Of a stretch of DNA of 64,000 nt, positions 1 through 9,196 are shown in pieces (positions within the stretch are counted from its first letter, which is position 1; each line of letters opens with the position of its first letter). The stretch lies in contig NZ_CAMLFY010000006.1 in assembly GCF_946479415.1 (NCBI RefSeq), forward strand, positions 1-64,000, written 5' to 3'. A model generated the notes under the pieces. The model did not search any database. It had not been told where the DNA came from and saw only the letters and a program-made list of their open reading frames with translations. This stretch comes from an uncultured Shinella sp. Lineage in GTDB: Bacteria; Pseudomonadota; Alphaproteobacteria; Rhizobiales; Rhizobiaceae. The position numbers were made by a program, and so were the translations under genes.

Positions 1-752
1 GGCCCGAGCCAGAGACAGAGGAAAACCACCGAGATTTTCAGCGCCCAGCCGAGGCCGGGTCGCGCATGGGCGGGCGTCGTTTCGCCAAGCAGCGAATCGC
101 GATCCTGCAGCACCGCCCCCTTCGCCGCCGCATGGCCGGCGGAGGTGCGAAAGAGGCGCGAGCCGGATTTTGAACCGAGATAGCCGATGACGGCGGCGAC
201 AAGCACGATAAGCGGGAACGGCACCTTGAAGGCGAAGATGGCGAGGAAGGCCGCCGCCGCAATCGCCAGCATCGCCGGATTGGTGAGCGCCCGGCTGCCG
301 ATGCGGAACACCGCCTGCACGACGATGGCGAGCACCGCCGCCTTCAGCCCGAAGAACAGGCCCTCCACCACGCTCGCATCGCCGAAGATGACATAGACAT
401 AGCTCAGCGCGAGGATCGAGAGAAAGCCGGGCAGGATGAACAGCAGGCCGGCGACGAGGCCGCCGAGCGTCCTGTGCATCAGCCAGCCGATATAGACGGC
501 GAGCTGCTGTGCCTCCGGCCCCGGCAGCAGCATGCAATAGTTCAGCGCATGCAGGAAACGCCCCTCGCCGATCCAGCGCTTCTCGTCGACGACGATGCGG
601 TGCATGACCGCGATCTGCCCCGCCGGCCCGCCGAAACTCAGCGCCGCCACCCGCGCCCAGACCTTGAGCGCCTCGCCGAAGGAGACGCCATGATCCGGCA
701 GTTGCGAAGGATCACGCGCGGCAATGTCCGTATCCCCAGGCAAATCTCTCAT
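1..752 (-). CDS. chrA: Chromate transporter ChrA, 3'-truncated by the window edge
   Basis: Inner-membrane CHR-family transporter that exports chromate. The frame reads from an ATG at 752 with a good ribosome site (GAGGGGAAGG directly upstream) to position 1 without a stop, giving about 250 residues; typical ChrA proteins have about 400 or more, so the C-terminal half lies outside the window. Family features seen: an N-terminal motif LSFGGPAGQIAVMH, then LPGPEAQQLAVYIGW and LPGFLSILALSYVY, followed by alternating hydrophobic helices. No regulator is adjacent within the window. Confidence is high for the family; the transported ion is inferred from the family. Confidence 0.88.
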   Translation of the reverse strand, partial: MRDLPGDTDIAARDPSQLPDHGVSFGEALKVWARVAALSFGGPAGQIAVMHRIVVDEKRWIGEGRFLHALNYCMLLPGPEAQQLAVYIGWLMHRTLGGLVAGLLFILPGFLSILALSYVYVIFGDASVVEGLFFGLKAAVLAIVVQAVFRIGSRALTNPAMLAIAAAAFLAIFAFKVPFPLIVLVAAVIGYLGSKSGSRLFRTSAGHAAAKGAVLQDRDSLLGETTPAHARPGLGWALKISVVFLCLWLG

Positions 753-969
753 CCTTCCCCTCACCCCTCGGCGCCTATCCTGCCGATGTATCCATCTTAT
801 GACAGGGCTGCACGACCAAAAAGCATTGCGCCGAACCGGCGATCCGCTAGGGTCGCCCCCACCGGAAAGGGGCACTGTCGGAACTGGTCGCGGCCCCGTC
901 GCAGACAGGCTTTAATGGCGCAAACACAGGCCCTAAGATCGGCCGCAATATTTCATCGGGGTCCAGCAC

Positions 970-3531
970 ATGGCAGAGTTTCCGCAAAAGGCGAAGGTCG
1001 TCATCATCGGTTTGGGTGGCATCGTGGGCGCGTCCATCGCCCATCATCTCATCGAGCGCGGATGGGACGATATCGTAGGCATCGACAAGTCGGGCATTCC
1101 GACCGACATCGGTTCGACGGCGCATGCCTCGGACTTCTGCTACACGACGAGCCACGACTATCTCTCGGTCTGGACCACGCAGTACTCGATCGATTTCTAC
1201 GAGAAGATGGGCCACTACGCCCGCATCGGCGGCCTCGAAGTCGCCCGCACCGGCGACGACACCTGGATGGAAGAGATCAAGCGCAAGCTCTCCTCCGCCA
1301 AGGCGTTCGGCACGCGCGCGCATTATGTCTCGCCGGCCGAAATCAAGGACATGTTCCCGCTGATCGAGCAAGATCAGGTGATGGGCGGCCTGTTCGACCC
1401 GGATGCCGGCCTCGTGATCCCGCGCTCGCAGACGGTTGCAGGCAAGCTGGTCGATGCCGCTGAAAAATCCGGCAAGCTGCAGGTCTACGGCAACACGCCG
1501 GCCCAGTCGCTGATCGTCGAAGGCGGCCGCATCAAGGGCGTCGTCACCCATCGCGGCACGATCATGGCCGATCACGTCATCGTCTGCGCCGGCATCTGGG
1601 GCCGCCTGATCGCCGAAATGGTCGGCGAAGACCTGCCGGTCATGCCGGTCGATCACCCGCTGACCTTCTTCGGTCCGTACAACGAATTCGAAGGCACCGG
1701 CAAGGAAATCGGCTTCCCGCTTTTGCGCGACCAGGGCAACTCCGCCTATATGCGCGACACCGGCGACCCGAAGACCACCGAGGGCGGCCAGATCGAGTGG
1801 GGCTATTACGAACAGAACACCCCACGCCTCTGCCACCCGCGCGACATTCTCGAAAAGCACGAGGCGCGCCTGTCGCCCTCGCAGCGCGACCTCGACATGG
1901 AGCAGATCCTCGAGCCGCTCGAAAAGGCCATGGAACTGACGCCGATCCTCGGCGAGCTCGGCTATAACGAAGGCCATTCCTTCAACGGCCTCTTGCAGGT
2001 TTCCGCTGCCGGCGGCCCGTCCTGCGGCGAGAGCCAGAAGGTGCGCGGCCTGTGGTATTGCGTCGCCATCTGGGTCAAGGACGGCCCCGGCTACGGCAAG
2101 CTCATCGCCGACTGGATGACCGACGGCCGCACCGAGATCGACCACAACTCCATCGACTATTCGCGCTTCTACCCGCACCAGCTGACGGAAGAGTTCATTG
2201 AGGGCCGCTCCTACGAGGCCGCCCAGAAGATCTACTTCCCGGCCGTGCACAACCGCGAACCCTATGCCTCGGGCCGTGGCGCCAAGCGCTCGCCGTTCCA
2301 TGAACGCGAAAAGGAACTCGGCGGCTACTTCATGGAACTCGGCGGCTGGGAGCGTGCGCATGGCTACGCGGCCAACGAGCACCTCTTGGAAAAGTACGGC
2401 GACCGCGTGCCGGTGCGCGAGAACGAATGGGACAGCCGCCACTTCTGGCGCGTTTCCAATGCCGAGCACCTGGCGCTCAGCGAGGATGTCGGCATCATCA
2501 ACCTCTCGCACTTCCACATGGTGGATATCGAAGGCCCTGATCATGTCGAGCTCTTGGAATGGCTCTGCGCGGCAAAGATCGGCGGCGACGGCAATATCGG
2601 CAAGGGTATCTACACCCACTTCCTCGACGACGAGGGCATGGTGCGCGCCGACTTCACGGTCTTCCGCATGGCCGACCGCTGCCGCCTGGTGAACGGCGCC
2701 GATGCCGGCCCGCGCGACTTCCACTATATGAAGCGCGTCGCCGAGGACCGCGGCCTCGATGTCACCATCACCGACACATCGGAAAAGTACATCACCATCG
2801 GCATCTGGGGGCCGAATGCCCGCGAGAACCTGAAGAAGGTCGTCGCGGACCCGGCTGGCCTCGACCAGGAAAACTTCGCCTTCGCCGCGATCAAGCAGAT
2901 CGAGATCGCCGGCAGACAAGTCACCGCCTTCCGCATCTCCTATGTCGGCGAGCAGGGCTGGGAACTGCACATGAAGTACGAGGACGGTCTGGCCGTGTGG
3001 GATGCGCTGCGCTCCACGGGCGCGATGGCCGTCGGCGTCGAGACCTATGCCAACTCGCGCCGCATGGAAAAGAGCCTGCGTCTGCAGAATGCCGACCTGC
3101 TCACCCAGTACAACCTCATCGAAGCCGACCTTGCCCGCCCGAAGGTCAAGGAAGCCGATTTCCGCGGCAAGGCCAAGCATCTGGAATACAAGGCGCGCGC
3201 CCACCAGCCTGCCATGCTCTGCACGCTGGTCATGACGGAGAATACGGACAAGAGCGGTGTCAAGCGCTACCCGCTGGGCAACCTGCCGGTCATGGACCCG
3301 GCAACCGGCGAGGTTCTCATCGACGACCTCGGCCGCCGCTCCTACACGACCTCGATCGCCTTCGGCCCGACCATCGGCAAGAACATCGCGCTGGCCTACC
3401 TGCCGCACGCCTATTGCCAGGAAGGCCGCAAGCTTGAGATTTCGTATTTCGACGAGACCTACCCGGTCGAGGTGGTCAGCATCGGCTACAAGCCGCTCTA
3501 CGACCCCGAAAACCTCAAGCCGCGCACGTAA
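970..3531 (+). CDS. FAD-dependent oxidoreductase with C-terminal GcvT domain (sarcosine/dimethylglycine dehydrogenase-like)
   Basis: An 853-residue flavoenzyme. Residues about 10-40 carry the dinucleotide fold VVIIGLGGIVGASIAHHL, with a DAO-type oxidase domain to about residue 380. The C-terminal 430 residues resemble the aminomethyltransferase GcvT fold, for example FRISYVGEQGWELHM and the closing FDETYPVEVVSIGYKPLYDP. This layout is that of sarcosine and dimethylglycine dehydrogenases, which demethylate N-methylglycines and pass the one-carbon unit to folate in the cytoplasm. The exact methylated amine cannot be told from sequence. It is monocistronic: the upstream neighbour is divergent (chrA) and the downstream gene convergent. 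The ATG at 970 is the first in frame before the GxGxxG motif. Confidence 0.88.
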   Translation: MAEFPQKAKVVIIGLGGIVGASIAHHLIERGWDDIVGIDKSGIPTDIGSTAHASDFCYTTSHDYLSVWTTQYSIDFYEKMGHYARIGGLEVARTGDDTWMEEIKRKLSSAKAFGTRAHYVSPAEIKDMFPLIEQDQVMGGLFDPDAGLVIPRSQTVAGKLVDAAEKSGKLQVYGNTPAQSLIVEGGRIKGVVTHRGTIMADHVIVCAGIWGRLIAEMVGEDLPVMPVDHPLTFFGPYNEFEGTGKEIGFPLLRDQGNSAYMRDTGDPKTTEGGQIEWGYYEQNTPRLCHPRDILEKHEARLSPSQRDLDMEQILEPLEKAMELTPILGELGYNEGHSFNGLLQVSAAGGPSCGESQKVRGLWYCVAIWVKDGPGYGKLIADWMTDGRTEIDHNSIDYSRFYPHQLTEEFIEGRSYEAAQKIYFPAVHNREPYASGRGAKRSPFHEREKELGGYFMELGGWERAHGYAANEHLLEKYGDRVPVRENEWDSRHFWRVSNAEHLALSEDVGIINLSHFHMVDIEGPDHVELLEWLCAAKIGGDGNIGKGIYTHFLDDEGMVRADFTVFRMADRCRLVNGADAGPRDFHYMKRVAEDRGLDVTITDTSEKYITIGIWGPNARENLKKVVADPAGLDQENFAFAAIKQIEIAGRQVTAFRISYVGEQGWELHMKYEDGLAVWDALRSTGAMAVGVETYANSRRMEKSLRLQNADLLTQYNLIEADLARPKVKEADFRGKAKHLEYKARAHQPAMLCTLVMTENTDKSGVKRYPLGNLPVMDPATGEVLIDDLGRRSYTTSIAFGPTIGKNIALAYLPHAYCQEGRKLEISYFDETYPVEVVSIGYKPLYDPENLKPRT

Positions 3532-3556
3532 CGCGCGGCTTTCCAGACATAAAAAG

Positions 3557-3581
3557 GGCGTGCCGGCTATAGCGGCACGCC
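3557..3581 (-). terminator. Intrinsic terminator hairpin between convergent genes
   Basis: Perfect 9-bp inverted repeat GGCGTGCCG / CGGCACGCC with a 7-nt loop. On the minus strand it is followed by a run of five T (AAAAA at 3551-3555 on plus), so it best serves the L,D-transpeptidase transcript; on the plus strand no T tract follows. Confidence 0.75.
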
Positions 3582-3702
3582 TGAAACTGAAACTGCCAAC
3601 CTCTCGTTTCGTCGTCCTCGGGCTTGTCCCGAGCATGACGATAGGATTGGATTGCTTCGTAGGATGCAGGGCGCACCGGCCTGATGGCGCACCGCCCCAG
3701 AC

Positions 3703-4473
3703 TCAGAAAGCCGTTACGCGGCCCTCCACCTGCACGGCACCGTCATCTATGGGCATGACGCCCCCATCCATCGCCGCAGCGACCGCCGCAGTGCCCAGCA
3801 CCACAATGGGCGTGCCGTTCTGGACGCGGTTGAACAGATCGACCACATCCTGGTTGATCATGCGCACGCAGCCCGACGAAACGGACTTGCCGATCGTCCA
3901 CCACTCGGGCGAGCCGTGGATACGGTAGAGCGTGTCTTCCTTGTCCTTGAAGATATACATGGCGCGCGCGCCCAGCGGGTTCTTCAGGCCCGGCTCCATG
4001 CCGCCATTGCGCGAACTGTAGGGTTCCAGTTCCGGCTGGCGGGCGATCATCTCGTCCGGCGGCGTCCAGCGCGGCCAGGCACGCTTGTACTGGATGACAC
4101 CACGGCCGGCCCATTCGAAGCCTGCGCGGCCGAGGCCGACGCCGTAGCGCATCGCCTGCCCGTCCTCATAGGTCAGATAGAGGAAATGGCTTGCCGTATC
4201 GACGACGATCACGCCGGCACGCTCGCCCGTCGGGTTGGGCACCATCTGGCGATAGAAGCGCGGATCGATCTTCTGGTAGGGGATGGCGGGCAGCGGATAC
4301 GGCTCGTCATCCTTCGGACCATACATGGCGGCGTAAATGCTGTTATCGACGACCGGCTCCGGCCTTATCGCGACCCTTTCGCGAACCGGCGTCGTGCAGC
4401 CGGCCAGAACCGTGGTTGCCAATCCTGCGCTGCCCAGCAGGAAGGAGCGGCGGGTTACGCTTTCACCAGTCAA
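3703..4473 (-). CDS. L,D-transpeptidase (YkuD domain), Tat-like/lipoprotein signal
   Basis: A 256-residue envelope enzyme that forms 3-3 peptidoglycan cross-links or attaches proteins to the wall. The N-terminus has a twin-arginine-like RRSFLLG motif and a lipobox LAGC with Cys26, so a membrane-anchored periplasmic lipoprotein is likely. The YkuD catalytic signature is present: His186 in HGSPEWWTIGKS and nucleophile Cys202 in SSGCVRM. The start is a TTG preceded by GAGGG at proper spacing; no ATG lies nearby. Only 16 bases separate it from the upstream gene, which is another L,D-transpeptidase-like lipoprotein, so the two form an operon read leftwards. One of several such paralogues is usual in rhizobia. 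Confidence 0.9.
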   Translation of the reverse strand: MTGESVTRRSFLLGSAGLATTVLAGCTTPVRERVAIRPEPVVDNSIYAAMYGPKDDEPYPLPAIPYQKIDPRFYRQMVPNPTGERAGVIVVDTASHFLYLTYEDGQAMRYGVGLGRAGFEWAGRGVIQYKRAWPRWTPPDEMIARQPELEPYSSRNGGMEPGLKNPLGARAMYIFKDKEDTLYRIHGSPEWWTIGKSVSSGCVRMINQDVVDLFNRVQNGTPIVVLGTAAVAAAMDGGVMPIDDGAVQVEGRVTAF

Positions 4474-4489
4474 GGAATGCCCTCACACC

Positions 4490-5533
4490 TCAATCGTCAT
4501 AGGGATCGGCCAGCGCGGCATCGGGCCTGCTGACCGGATATTTCGTGCGCGAAATGCGGGCGGCCATGCCCTTCGCGCCCTGCTGCTTCAGGAGCGAGCG
4601 GAAGCTCGGATGCATACCGCCGTCCACATAGGCGAAGCTCGAAACCGGTGTGGCGCTCGCAAAAGCCGCATCCAGCTTCTTTTGTTCCGCACCGATCTTC
4701 GCGATCACATCATTTTGAGCGCCATCGACCGTGGCCGGGCACTGGGCGAGCGGATCGTCCGGCTCGCCATTCACGAAATCCCGATTAAAGACATAACGGC
4801 CGCCGCAAACGGAGACCTTCGGCTGCTTGCGCGTGAAGGCGAAGGCGTCATAGCCCTCCTTCAGCGTGCGCCAGAATGGCATGTTGGGATCGCCCTTGTG
4901 CTTGGCCATGTTTTCCGTGGTCATGCGGAAGGGATAGGCCTGGACCTGGAAACGCTCCTGGCCGCCGTCCAGCGCCTTCTGCACGATGGCGTAGATTTCG
5001 CCCACACCCTGGTCCGTCATGGCATAGCAGCCCGACGACGAGCAGGCGCCATGCACCATCAGCGCCTCACCGGAATAGCCGAGCGCCGATTCCAGCCGGT
5101 TCGGATAACCGAGGTTGAACGAGACGTAGTACTGCGAGTTCGGGTTCAGCATGCCGGCGGAGACATGGTAGAAACCCTCCGGCGCCTGGCGGTCGCCGCT
5201 CTTCGTCTTCGGCCCGAGCTTTCCGGACCAGCGGCACATCGGATAGGTCTTGAACAGCGCGTACTGGCCGCTCGCATTGACCTTCCAGACCTCGAGCTCG
5301 CTCTCCTGCTTGAAGATGCGCACCAGCACCGGGCTTTCCGGCCGCATCTTCTTCTTCGACATTTCCGCTTTCACCTTGTTGGAAAGCTGCGGTGCTTCGG
5401 CAAGCGAGGCGACATCCATGGCCATGCAGCCGGCGAGCAGGCTGCCGGCGACGGTCGCGGCGGCAAGGCGCGCGAACAGCGAGAGGCGCGGGCCGGTGGT
5501 TTCACGAGAAAGGAGATGGCGAAGCGCAAACAT
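4490..5533 (-). CDS. L,D-transpeptidase-like murein lipoprotein (YafK type)
   Basis: A 347-residue protein with signal peptide and lipobox LLAGC (Cys36 from the chosen ATG at 5533). The catalytic pocket reads MVHGACSSSGCYAMTD, matching the HG-X-CxSxGC core of the YafK/DpaA-like branch, whose members either cross-link peptidoglycan or cleave protein-peptidoglycan links. The frame extends upstream to another ATG at 5659, but the signal peptide begins at MFALRHLL, so the shorter start is preferred although its ribosome site is weak. First gene of a two-gene operon with the second transpeptidase. Which reaction it performs cannot be decided from sequence. Confidence 0.82.
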   Translation of the reverse strand: MFALRHLLSRETTGPRLSLFARLAAATVAGSLLAGCMAMDVASLAEAPQLSNKVKAEMSKKKMRPESPVLVRIFKQESELEVWKVNASGQYALFKTYPMCRWSGKLGPKTKSGDRQAPEGFYHVSAGMLNPNSQYYVSFNLGYPNRLESALGYSGEALMVHGACSSSGCYAMTDQGVGEIYAIVQKALDGGQERFQVQAYPFRMTTENMAKHKGDPNMPFWRTLKEGYDAFAFTRKQPKVSVCGGRYVFNRDFVNGEPDDPLAQCPATVDGAQNDVIAKIGAEQKKLDAAFASATPVSSFAYVDGGMHPSFRSLLKQQGAKGMAARISRTKYPVSRPDAALADPYDD

Positions 5534-5904
5534 GGGTCGGTTTCGATTGCTGGGGCCGGTGTTGGAAATCGGAGCGCCGCGGGATCGACGGCGCATCTCG
5601 TGCATAGAGTCCAAGCGATTGCTTAGAACTTCGTTAATCTTATGACCCGGAAGGGCCATTGCCCGGCATCATGCCGTGGGAATGCCGCGAATCCGGCATC
5701 AATCTTGCCGGGAGCATAAACCCTCAAGCCGCTTGAGCTTCAAGACCAGCTTTGCGGCTTTCTTTCGTCGCAGGATCACGCAGCGAACAAAAAATCGTCA
5801 GATGCTTGCGCCAGACCGCTCCTGCGGGCGGAAAGGCAAAGAAAGCTTGATTTACCATGCGCCTGCGCACATCTGTGAGCGAGTTCATGCGATGAGGCGA
5901 AGCG

Positions 5905-6321
5905 ATGCTGACGATCGGCGATCTTTCCAAGGCCACGGGCGTCAAGGTTCCGACCATCCGTTACTACGAGCAGATGGGCCTGCTCTCCCATGCCGAACGA
6001 TCCGAGGGCAACCAGCGGCGCTATTCCAGCGGCGAGCGCGATCGCCTCACCTTCATCCGCCATGCCCGTGACCTCGGCCTCACCATCGATGCGATCCGCG
6101 CGTTGATCGAACTCAGCCAGCATCCCGAGCGCCCCTGCCACGACGCCGACCGCATCGCCGCTGAGCAGCTGAGCACCGTGCGCCGCAAGATCGAGCGCCT
6201 GCAGAAGCTGGAGGCCGAGCTGGTGCGCATCACCAGCCATTGCCATTCCGACCAGATCCGCGACTGCTACGTCATCCGCGCGCTGGCGAACCACGATCTC
6301 TGCCAGGACGAACACGACTAG
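5905..6321 (+). CDS. MerR-family heavy-metal regulator (ZntR/CadR/PbrR-like)
   Basis: A 138-residue regulator. Residues 1-70 form the winged helix-turn-helix (MLTIGDLSKATGVKVPTIRY), followed by a dimerisation helix at about 80-110. Candidate metal ligands are Cys78 (RPCHD) and a C-terminal loop with Cys113, His114 and Cys121, the pattern of zinc, cadmium or lead sensors rather than the CueR copper pattern. It is convergent with the SCO-ATPase operon, with stops overlapping by four bases, and a MerR-type operator sits at that operon's promoter (9166-9196), so it is very probably the activator of the efflux pump. Which divalent ion it senses is not decided. Confidence 0.88.
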   Translation: MLTIGDLSKATGVKVPTIRYYEQMGLLSHAERSEGNQRRYSSGERDRLTFIRHARDLGLTIDAIRALIELSQHPERPCHDADRIAAEQLSTVRRKIERLQKLEAELVRITSHCHSDQIRDCYVIRALANHDLCQDEHD

Positions 6322-6884
6322 GACGCGGCAAGCCGTTTCAGTTTCTGGAGCTGCGCCGCGCGCGGCTCATGCATGTCGAGCATGCCCTGCAACCGGCCAT
6401 CCGCCCGGATAAGGAAAAGCCCGGCGGTGTGCTCCATCGTGTAGCTGTCCGAGGCTGTCGGGACCTTCCTGTAAAAGGCCGAAAAGGCATCCGCCGCCAC
6501 CTTGGTCTGGGCCGCATCGCCGCGCAGCGCGATGATGCGCGGATCGAAGGACGTCATGTAGAGTTTCAGAAGCTCCGCCGTGTCGCGCTCTGGATCGATC
6601 GAGATGAAGAGCGGCGTGATGCGATCCGCCGCCGGGCCGATCTCCTTGAGCAGGCCGCTCAGTTCGAAAAGCGCGGTCGGGCAGACATCCGGGCAATGGG
6701 TGAAGCCGAAGAAGGCGAGATAGGGTTTTCCGGCGAGATCGGCCGAGCCGAAGGGCTTGCCATCGACCGTCTGCAAGATGAAGACGCGCTGTTTCGGCCG
6801 GTTCGCCGGACGCAGCTTTGCCGCGACCGTCGCTCCGACGATCGCGGCAAGTCCGGCAAGGCCGAGAAGGGTCCTGCGCCGCAT
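6318..6884 (-). CDS. SCO family protein (SCO1/SenC, thioredoxin-like copper-binding)
   Basis: A 188-residue protein with an N-terminal membrane anchor (residues 5-25) and a thioredoxin-like fold. The metal/redox motif CPDVCPT has Cys64 and Cys68, and the third ligand His152 is in MEHTAGLFL. Known SCO proteins deliver copper to cytochrome oxidase or act as thiol reductases outside the membrane. Its ATG overlaps the TAA stop of the upstream zinc-type ATPase by one base, so the two are translationally coupled. A SCO protein in a zinc/cadmium export operon without cytochrome oxidase genes is unusual, and its partner here is unknown. Confidence 0.88.
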   Translation of the reverse strand: MRRRTLLGLAGLAAIVGATVAAKLRPANRPKQRVFILQTVDGKPFGSADLAGKPYLAFFGFTHCPDVCPTALFELSGLLKEIGPAADRITPLFISIDPERDTAELLKLYMTSFDPRIIALRGDAAQTKVAADAFSAFYRKVPTASDSYTMEHTAGLFLIRADGRLQGMLDMHEPRAAQLQKLKRLAAS

Positions 6885-9136
6885 TACTTGATTGGTCGCA
6901 GTAGGCGCAGCGCGTTCAGCGTGACGAGCACCGTGGCGCCGGTATCGGCGAGGATGGCGGGCCAGAGGCCGGTGATGCCGATGATCGTCGTCACCAGGAA
7001 CACGCCCTTGAGGCCGAGCGACAGCGCAATGTTCTGGACGATGTTGCGCATGGTGCGCTTCGAGAGGTCCGTCATCAGCGCGACATCGCCGACGCGGCCG
7101 TGCAGGATGGCGGCATCCGCCGTTTCCAGCGCCACATCCGTGCCGCCGCCCATGGCGATGCCGACATCGGCGGCGGCGAGCGCCGGCGCGTCGTTGATGC
7201 CATCGCCGATCTTGCCGACCACAAAACCTTCGCGCTGAAGCTCGCCGACGATGCGCTGCTTGTCCTCCGGCATCAGCTCGGCGCGCACCTCTATACCGAG
7301 CTCGGCGCCGACGGCCTTGGCCATACGGGCATTGTCGCCGGTCAGCATGACGGTCTTGATGCCGAGATCCTTCAGGGCTTTCAGGCCGGCGGCGGCATCC
7401 GCACGCGGCTCATCGCGCATGGCGATGGCGCCGGCCAGCACGCCGTCGACGATCAGCATGGAGACGGTCTTGCCGTCATCGTTAAGCGCGGTCGTGGTGG
7501 CCTGCACCTCTGCGGACAGGGCGGCGCGCTCGGCGGCAGCCTTCGGCGAGGCGAGGAAGATTTCCTTGCCCTCGACGGTGGCCGTCACACCCTTGCCGCC
7601 CAGTGCCCGCGAACCGGTGGCGACCGGGACCACGATGTCGTCTTCGGCAGCCTTGGCGAGGATGGCAAGCGCCAGCGGGTGGCTGGAGCCGGCTTCGAGA
7701 GCTGCGGAGAGGCGCAGCACCTCCTCGGCCGAGGCGGAGAAGGCGACGACGTCGGTCACCTTCGGCTTGCCCTCCGTCAGCGTGCCGGTCTTGTCGAAGG
7801 CGATGGCCGTGAGTTTGCCGAGGCCTTCCAGCACCGCGCCGCCCTTCATTAGCAAGCCGCGGCGGGCGCCGGCGGAGAGCGACGCGGCGATGGCGGCGGG
7901 CGTCGAGATGACCAGCGCGCAGGGGCAGCCGATCAGCAGCACAGCGAGGCCCTTGTAGACCCATTCGCTCCAGATCCCGCCGAAGAACAGCGGCGGGATG
8001 ATCGCAACGAGCGATGCGACGACGACCACGCCGGGCGTGTAATATTTCGAGAAGCGGTCGATGAAACGCTCGGTCGGCGCCTTGGATTCCTGGGCTTCCT
8101 CGACCAGCTTGATGACGCGGGCAATCGTATTGTCAGCGGCCGCGGCCGTGACGCGGATGCGCAACGCCGCATCGCCATTGACCGTCCCGGCAAAGACCTT
8201 GTCACCGACCTCCTTGCGCACCGGCGTGCTCTCGCCGGTCACCGGCGCTTCGTCGATGGCGCTTTCGCCTTCGATGATCGTGCCGTCGGCGGAAATGCGG
8301 TCGCCGGGACGCACGAGGATGACGGCGCCGACGGCAAGCGATTCGGCCGGCACTTCTTTCGTGCGGCCGTCCTCATCGAGCAGCGCCGTCTTCGGCACCA
8401 GCGTGGAAAGCGAGCGGATGCTGTCGCGCGCCTTGCCGGCGGCAACGCCCTCCAAGAGTTCACCGACGAGGAAGAGGAAGACGACCATCGCCGCCTCCTC
8501 CGTCGCATTGATGACGACGGCGCCGACGGCGGCGATGGTCATCAGCATCTCGATGGAGAACGGCGTGCCGGCCAGCGCCGCCATGATCGCGCGACGCGCG
8601 ATCGGTAGCAGGCCGACGACCATGGCGACGATGAAGGCATAGGTTTCGATATCAGGAAAGAGATGGCCGACGGCATAGGCGACGACGAGCGCAGCGCCGG
8701 CGAGAATGGTCAGCCGCCCCTTCTTGCCCTTCCACCACGGTCCCTCGGACGGGCCATGGTCATGCCCATGCAAGCCCTCGATGGCTGCCGTCTTCGGTGC
8801 ATCATGGTCATGCCCGGCGTGATCGTGATGGTCGTGCCCGTGATCATGGCTATGGCCGTGGTCATGATTGCAGTTCGGACCATGCTCATGCTTGGCTACC
8901 GGCTTCTCAGTCACCACGCCGGCCGGCGTCACCGCATAGCCGAGCCCCGAGACCTTCCTGCGGATCGCCTCCAGATCGCTTTCCGCATCGTGCTGCACAC
9001 GCATCGTGCCCGCCGTCACCGAAACGGAAACATCGGATACACCGGGCATGCGGCGCACGGCCGTATCGATCTTGCTGGCGCAGGAGGCACAATCCATGCC
9101 CTCCACGCGGAACCGGGTTTCTTTCACATCAGCCAT
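6884..9136 (-). CDS. zntA: Zn/Cd/Pb-translocating P1B-type ATPase
   Basis: A 750-residue metal export pump. The N-terminal HMA domain has GMDCASC at residues 14-20, the DCxxC form typical of zinc pumps, then a His-rich linker of repeated HDHGH units at about 84-128. The core shows the CPC metal site near residue 403, the phosphorylation motif DKTGTLTEGKP near 446, and GDGINDAPALA. The last helix contains LADTGATVLVTLNALRLL with the Asp characteristic of ZntA. It uses ATP to expel divalent ions to the periplasm. The ATG at 9136 follows AGAGGA at 8 bases. First gene of the operon with the SCO gene; regulated from a MerR-type promoter just upstream. Confidence 0.94.
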   Translation of the reverse strand: MADVKETRFRVEGMDCASCASKIDTAVRRMPGVSDVSVSVTAGTMRVQHDAESDLEAIRRKVSGLGYAVTPAGVVTEKPVAKHEHGPNCNHDHGHSHDHGHDHHDHAGHDHDAPKTAAIEGLHGHDHGPSEGPWWKGKKGRLTILAGAALVVAYAVGHLFPDIETYAFIVAMVVGLLPIARRAIMAALAGTPFSIEMLMTIAAVGAVVINATEEAAMVVFLFLVGELLEGVAAGKARDSIRSLSTLVPKTALLDEDGRTKEVPAESLAVGAVILVRPGDRISADGTIIEGESAIDEAPVTGESTPVRKEVGDKVFAGTVNGDAALRIRVTAAAADNTIARVIKLVEEAQESKAPTERFIDRFSKYYTPGVVVVASLVAIIPPLFFGGIWSEWVYKGLAVLLIGCPCALVISTPAAIAASLSAGARRGLLMKGGAVLEGLGKLTAIAFDKTGTLTEGKPKVTDVVAFSASAEEVLRLSAALEAGSSHPLALAILAKAAEDDIVVPVATGSRALGGKGVTATVEGKEIFLASPKAAAERAALSAEVQATTTALNDDGKTVSMLIVDGVLAGAIAMRDEPRADAAAGLKALKDLGIKTVMLTGDNARMAKAVGAELGIEVRAELMPEDKQRIVGELQREGFVVGKIGDGINDAPALAAADVGIAMGGGTDVALETADAAILHGRVGDVALMTDLSKRTMRNIVQNIALSLGLKGVFLVTTIIGITGLWPAILADTGATVLVTLNALRLLRPIK

Positions 9137-9165
9137 CGCACAATCCTCTTCAGTCTCGTGACATG

Positions 9166-9196
9166 GTTCTACGACCTCTAGTGACTAGAGGTGCAA
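9166..9196 (-). promoter_or_regulatory. MerR-type promoter/operator of the zntA-SCO operon
   Basis: The palindrome ACCTCTAGTGACTAGAGGT (9174-9192; 8-bp arms, 3-base centre) lies between a -35 TTGCAC (9191-9196, minus) and a -10 TAGAAC (9166-9171, minus), separated by 19 bp. A 19-20 bp spacer with the dyad inside it is the hallmark of MerR-family activation, and the sequence resembles known CadR operators. The likely regulator is the MerR protein at 5905-6321. Confidence 0.85.

Noticed and set aside
474..1463. A long plus-strand frame over the chrA 5' end and the FAD gene start
   Set aside because: It is out of frame with the FAD domain and opposite to chrA; His/Arg/Pro-rich shadow.
847..3636. 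A 929-codon open frame on the minus strand opposite the FAD/GcvT gene
   Set aside because: It is the antisense shadow of a high-GC gene; no domain, and composition (Asp/His/Val/Arg-rich) is typical of such shadows.
5676..6071. A 131-codon frame just before and across the MerR gene
   Set aside because: No ribosome site, and it overlaps the clear MerR helix-turn-helix in another phase.
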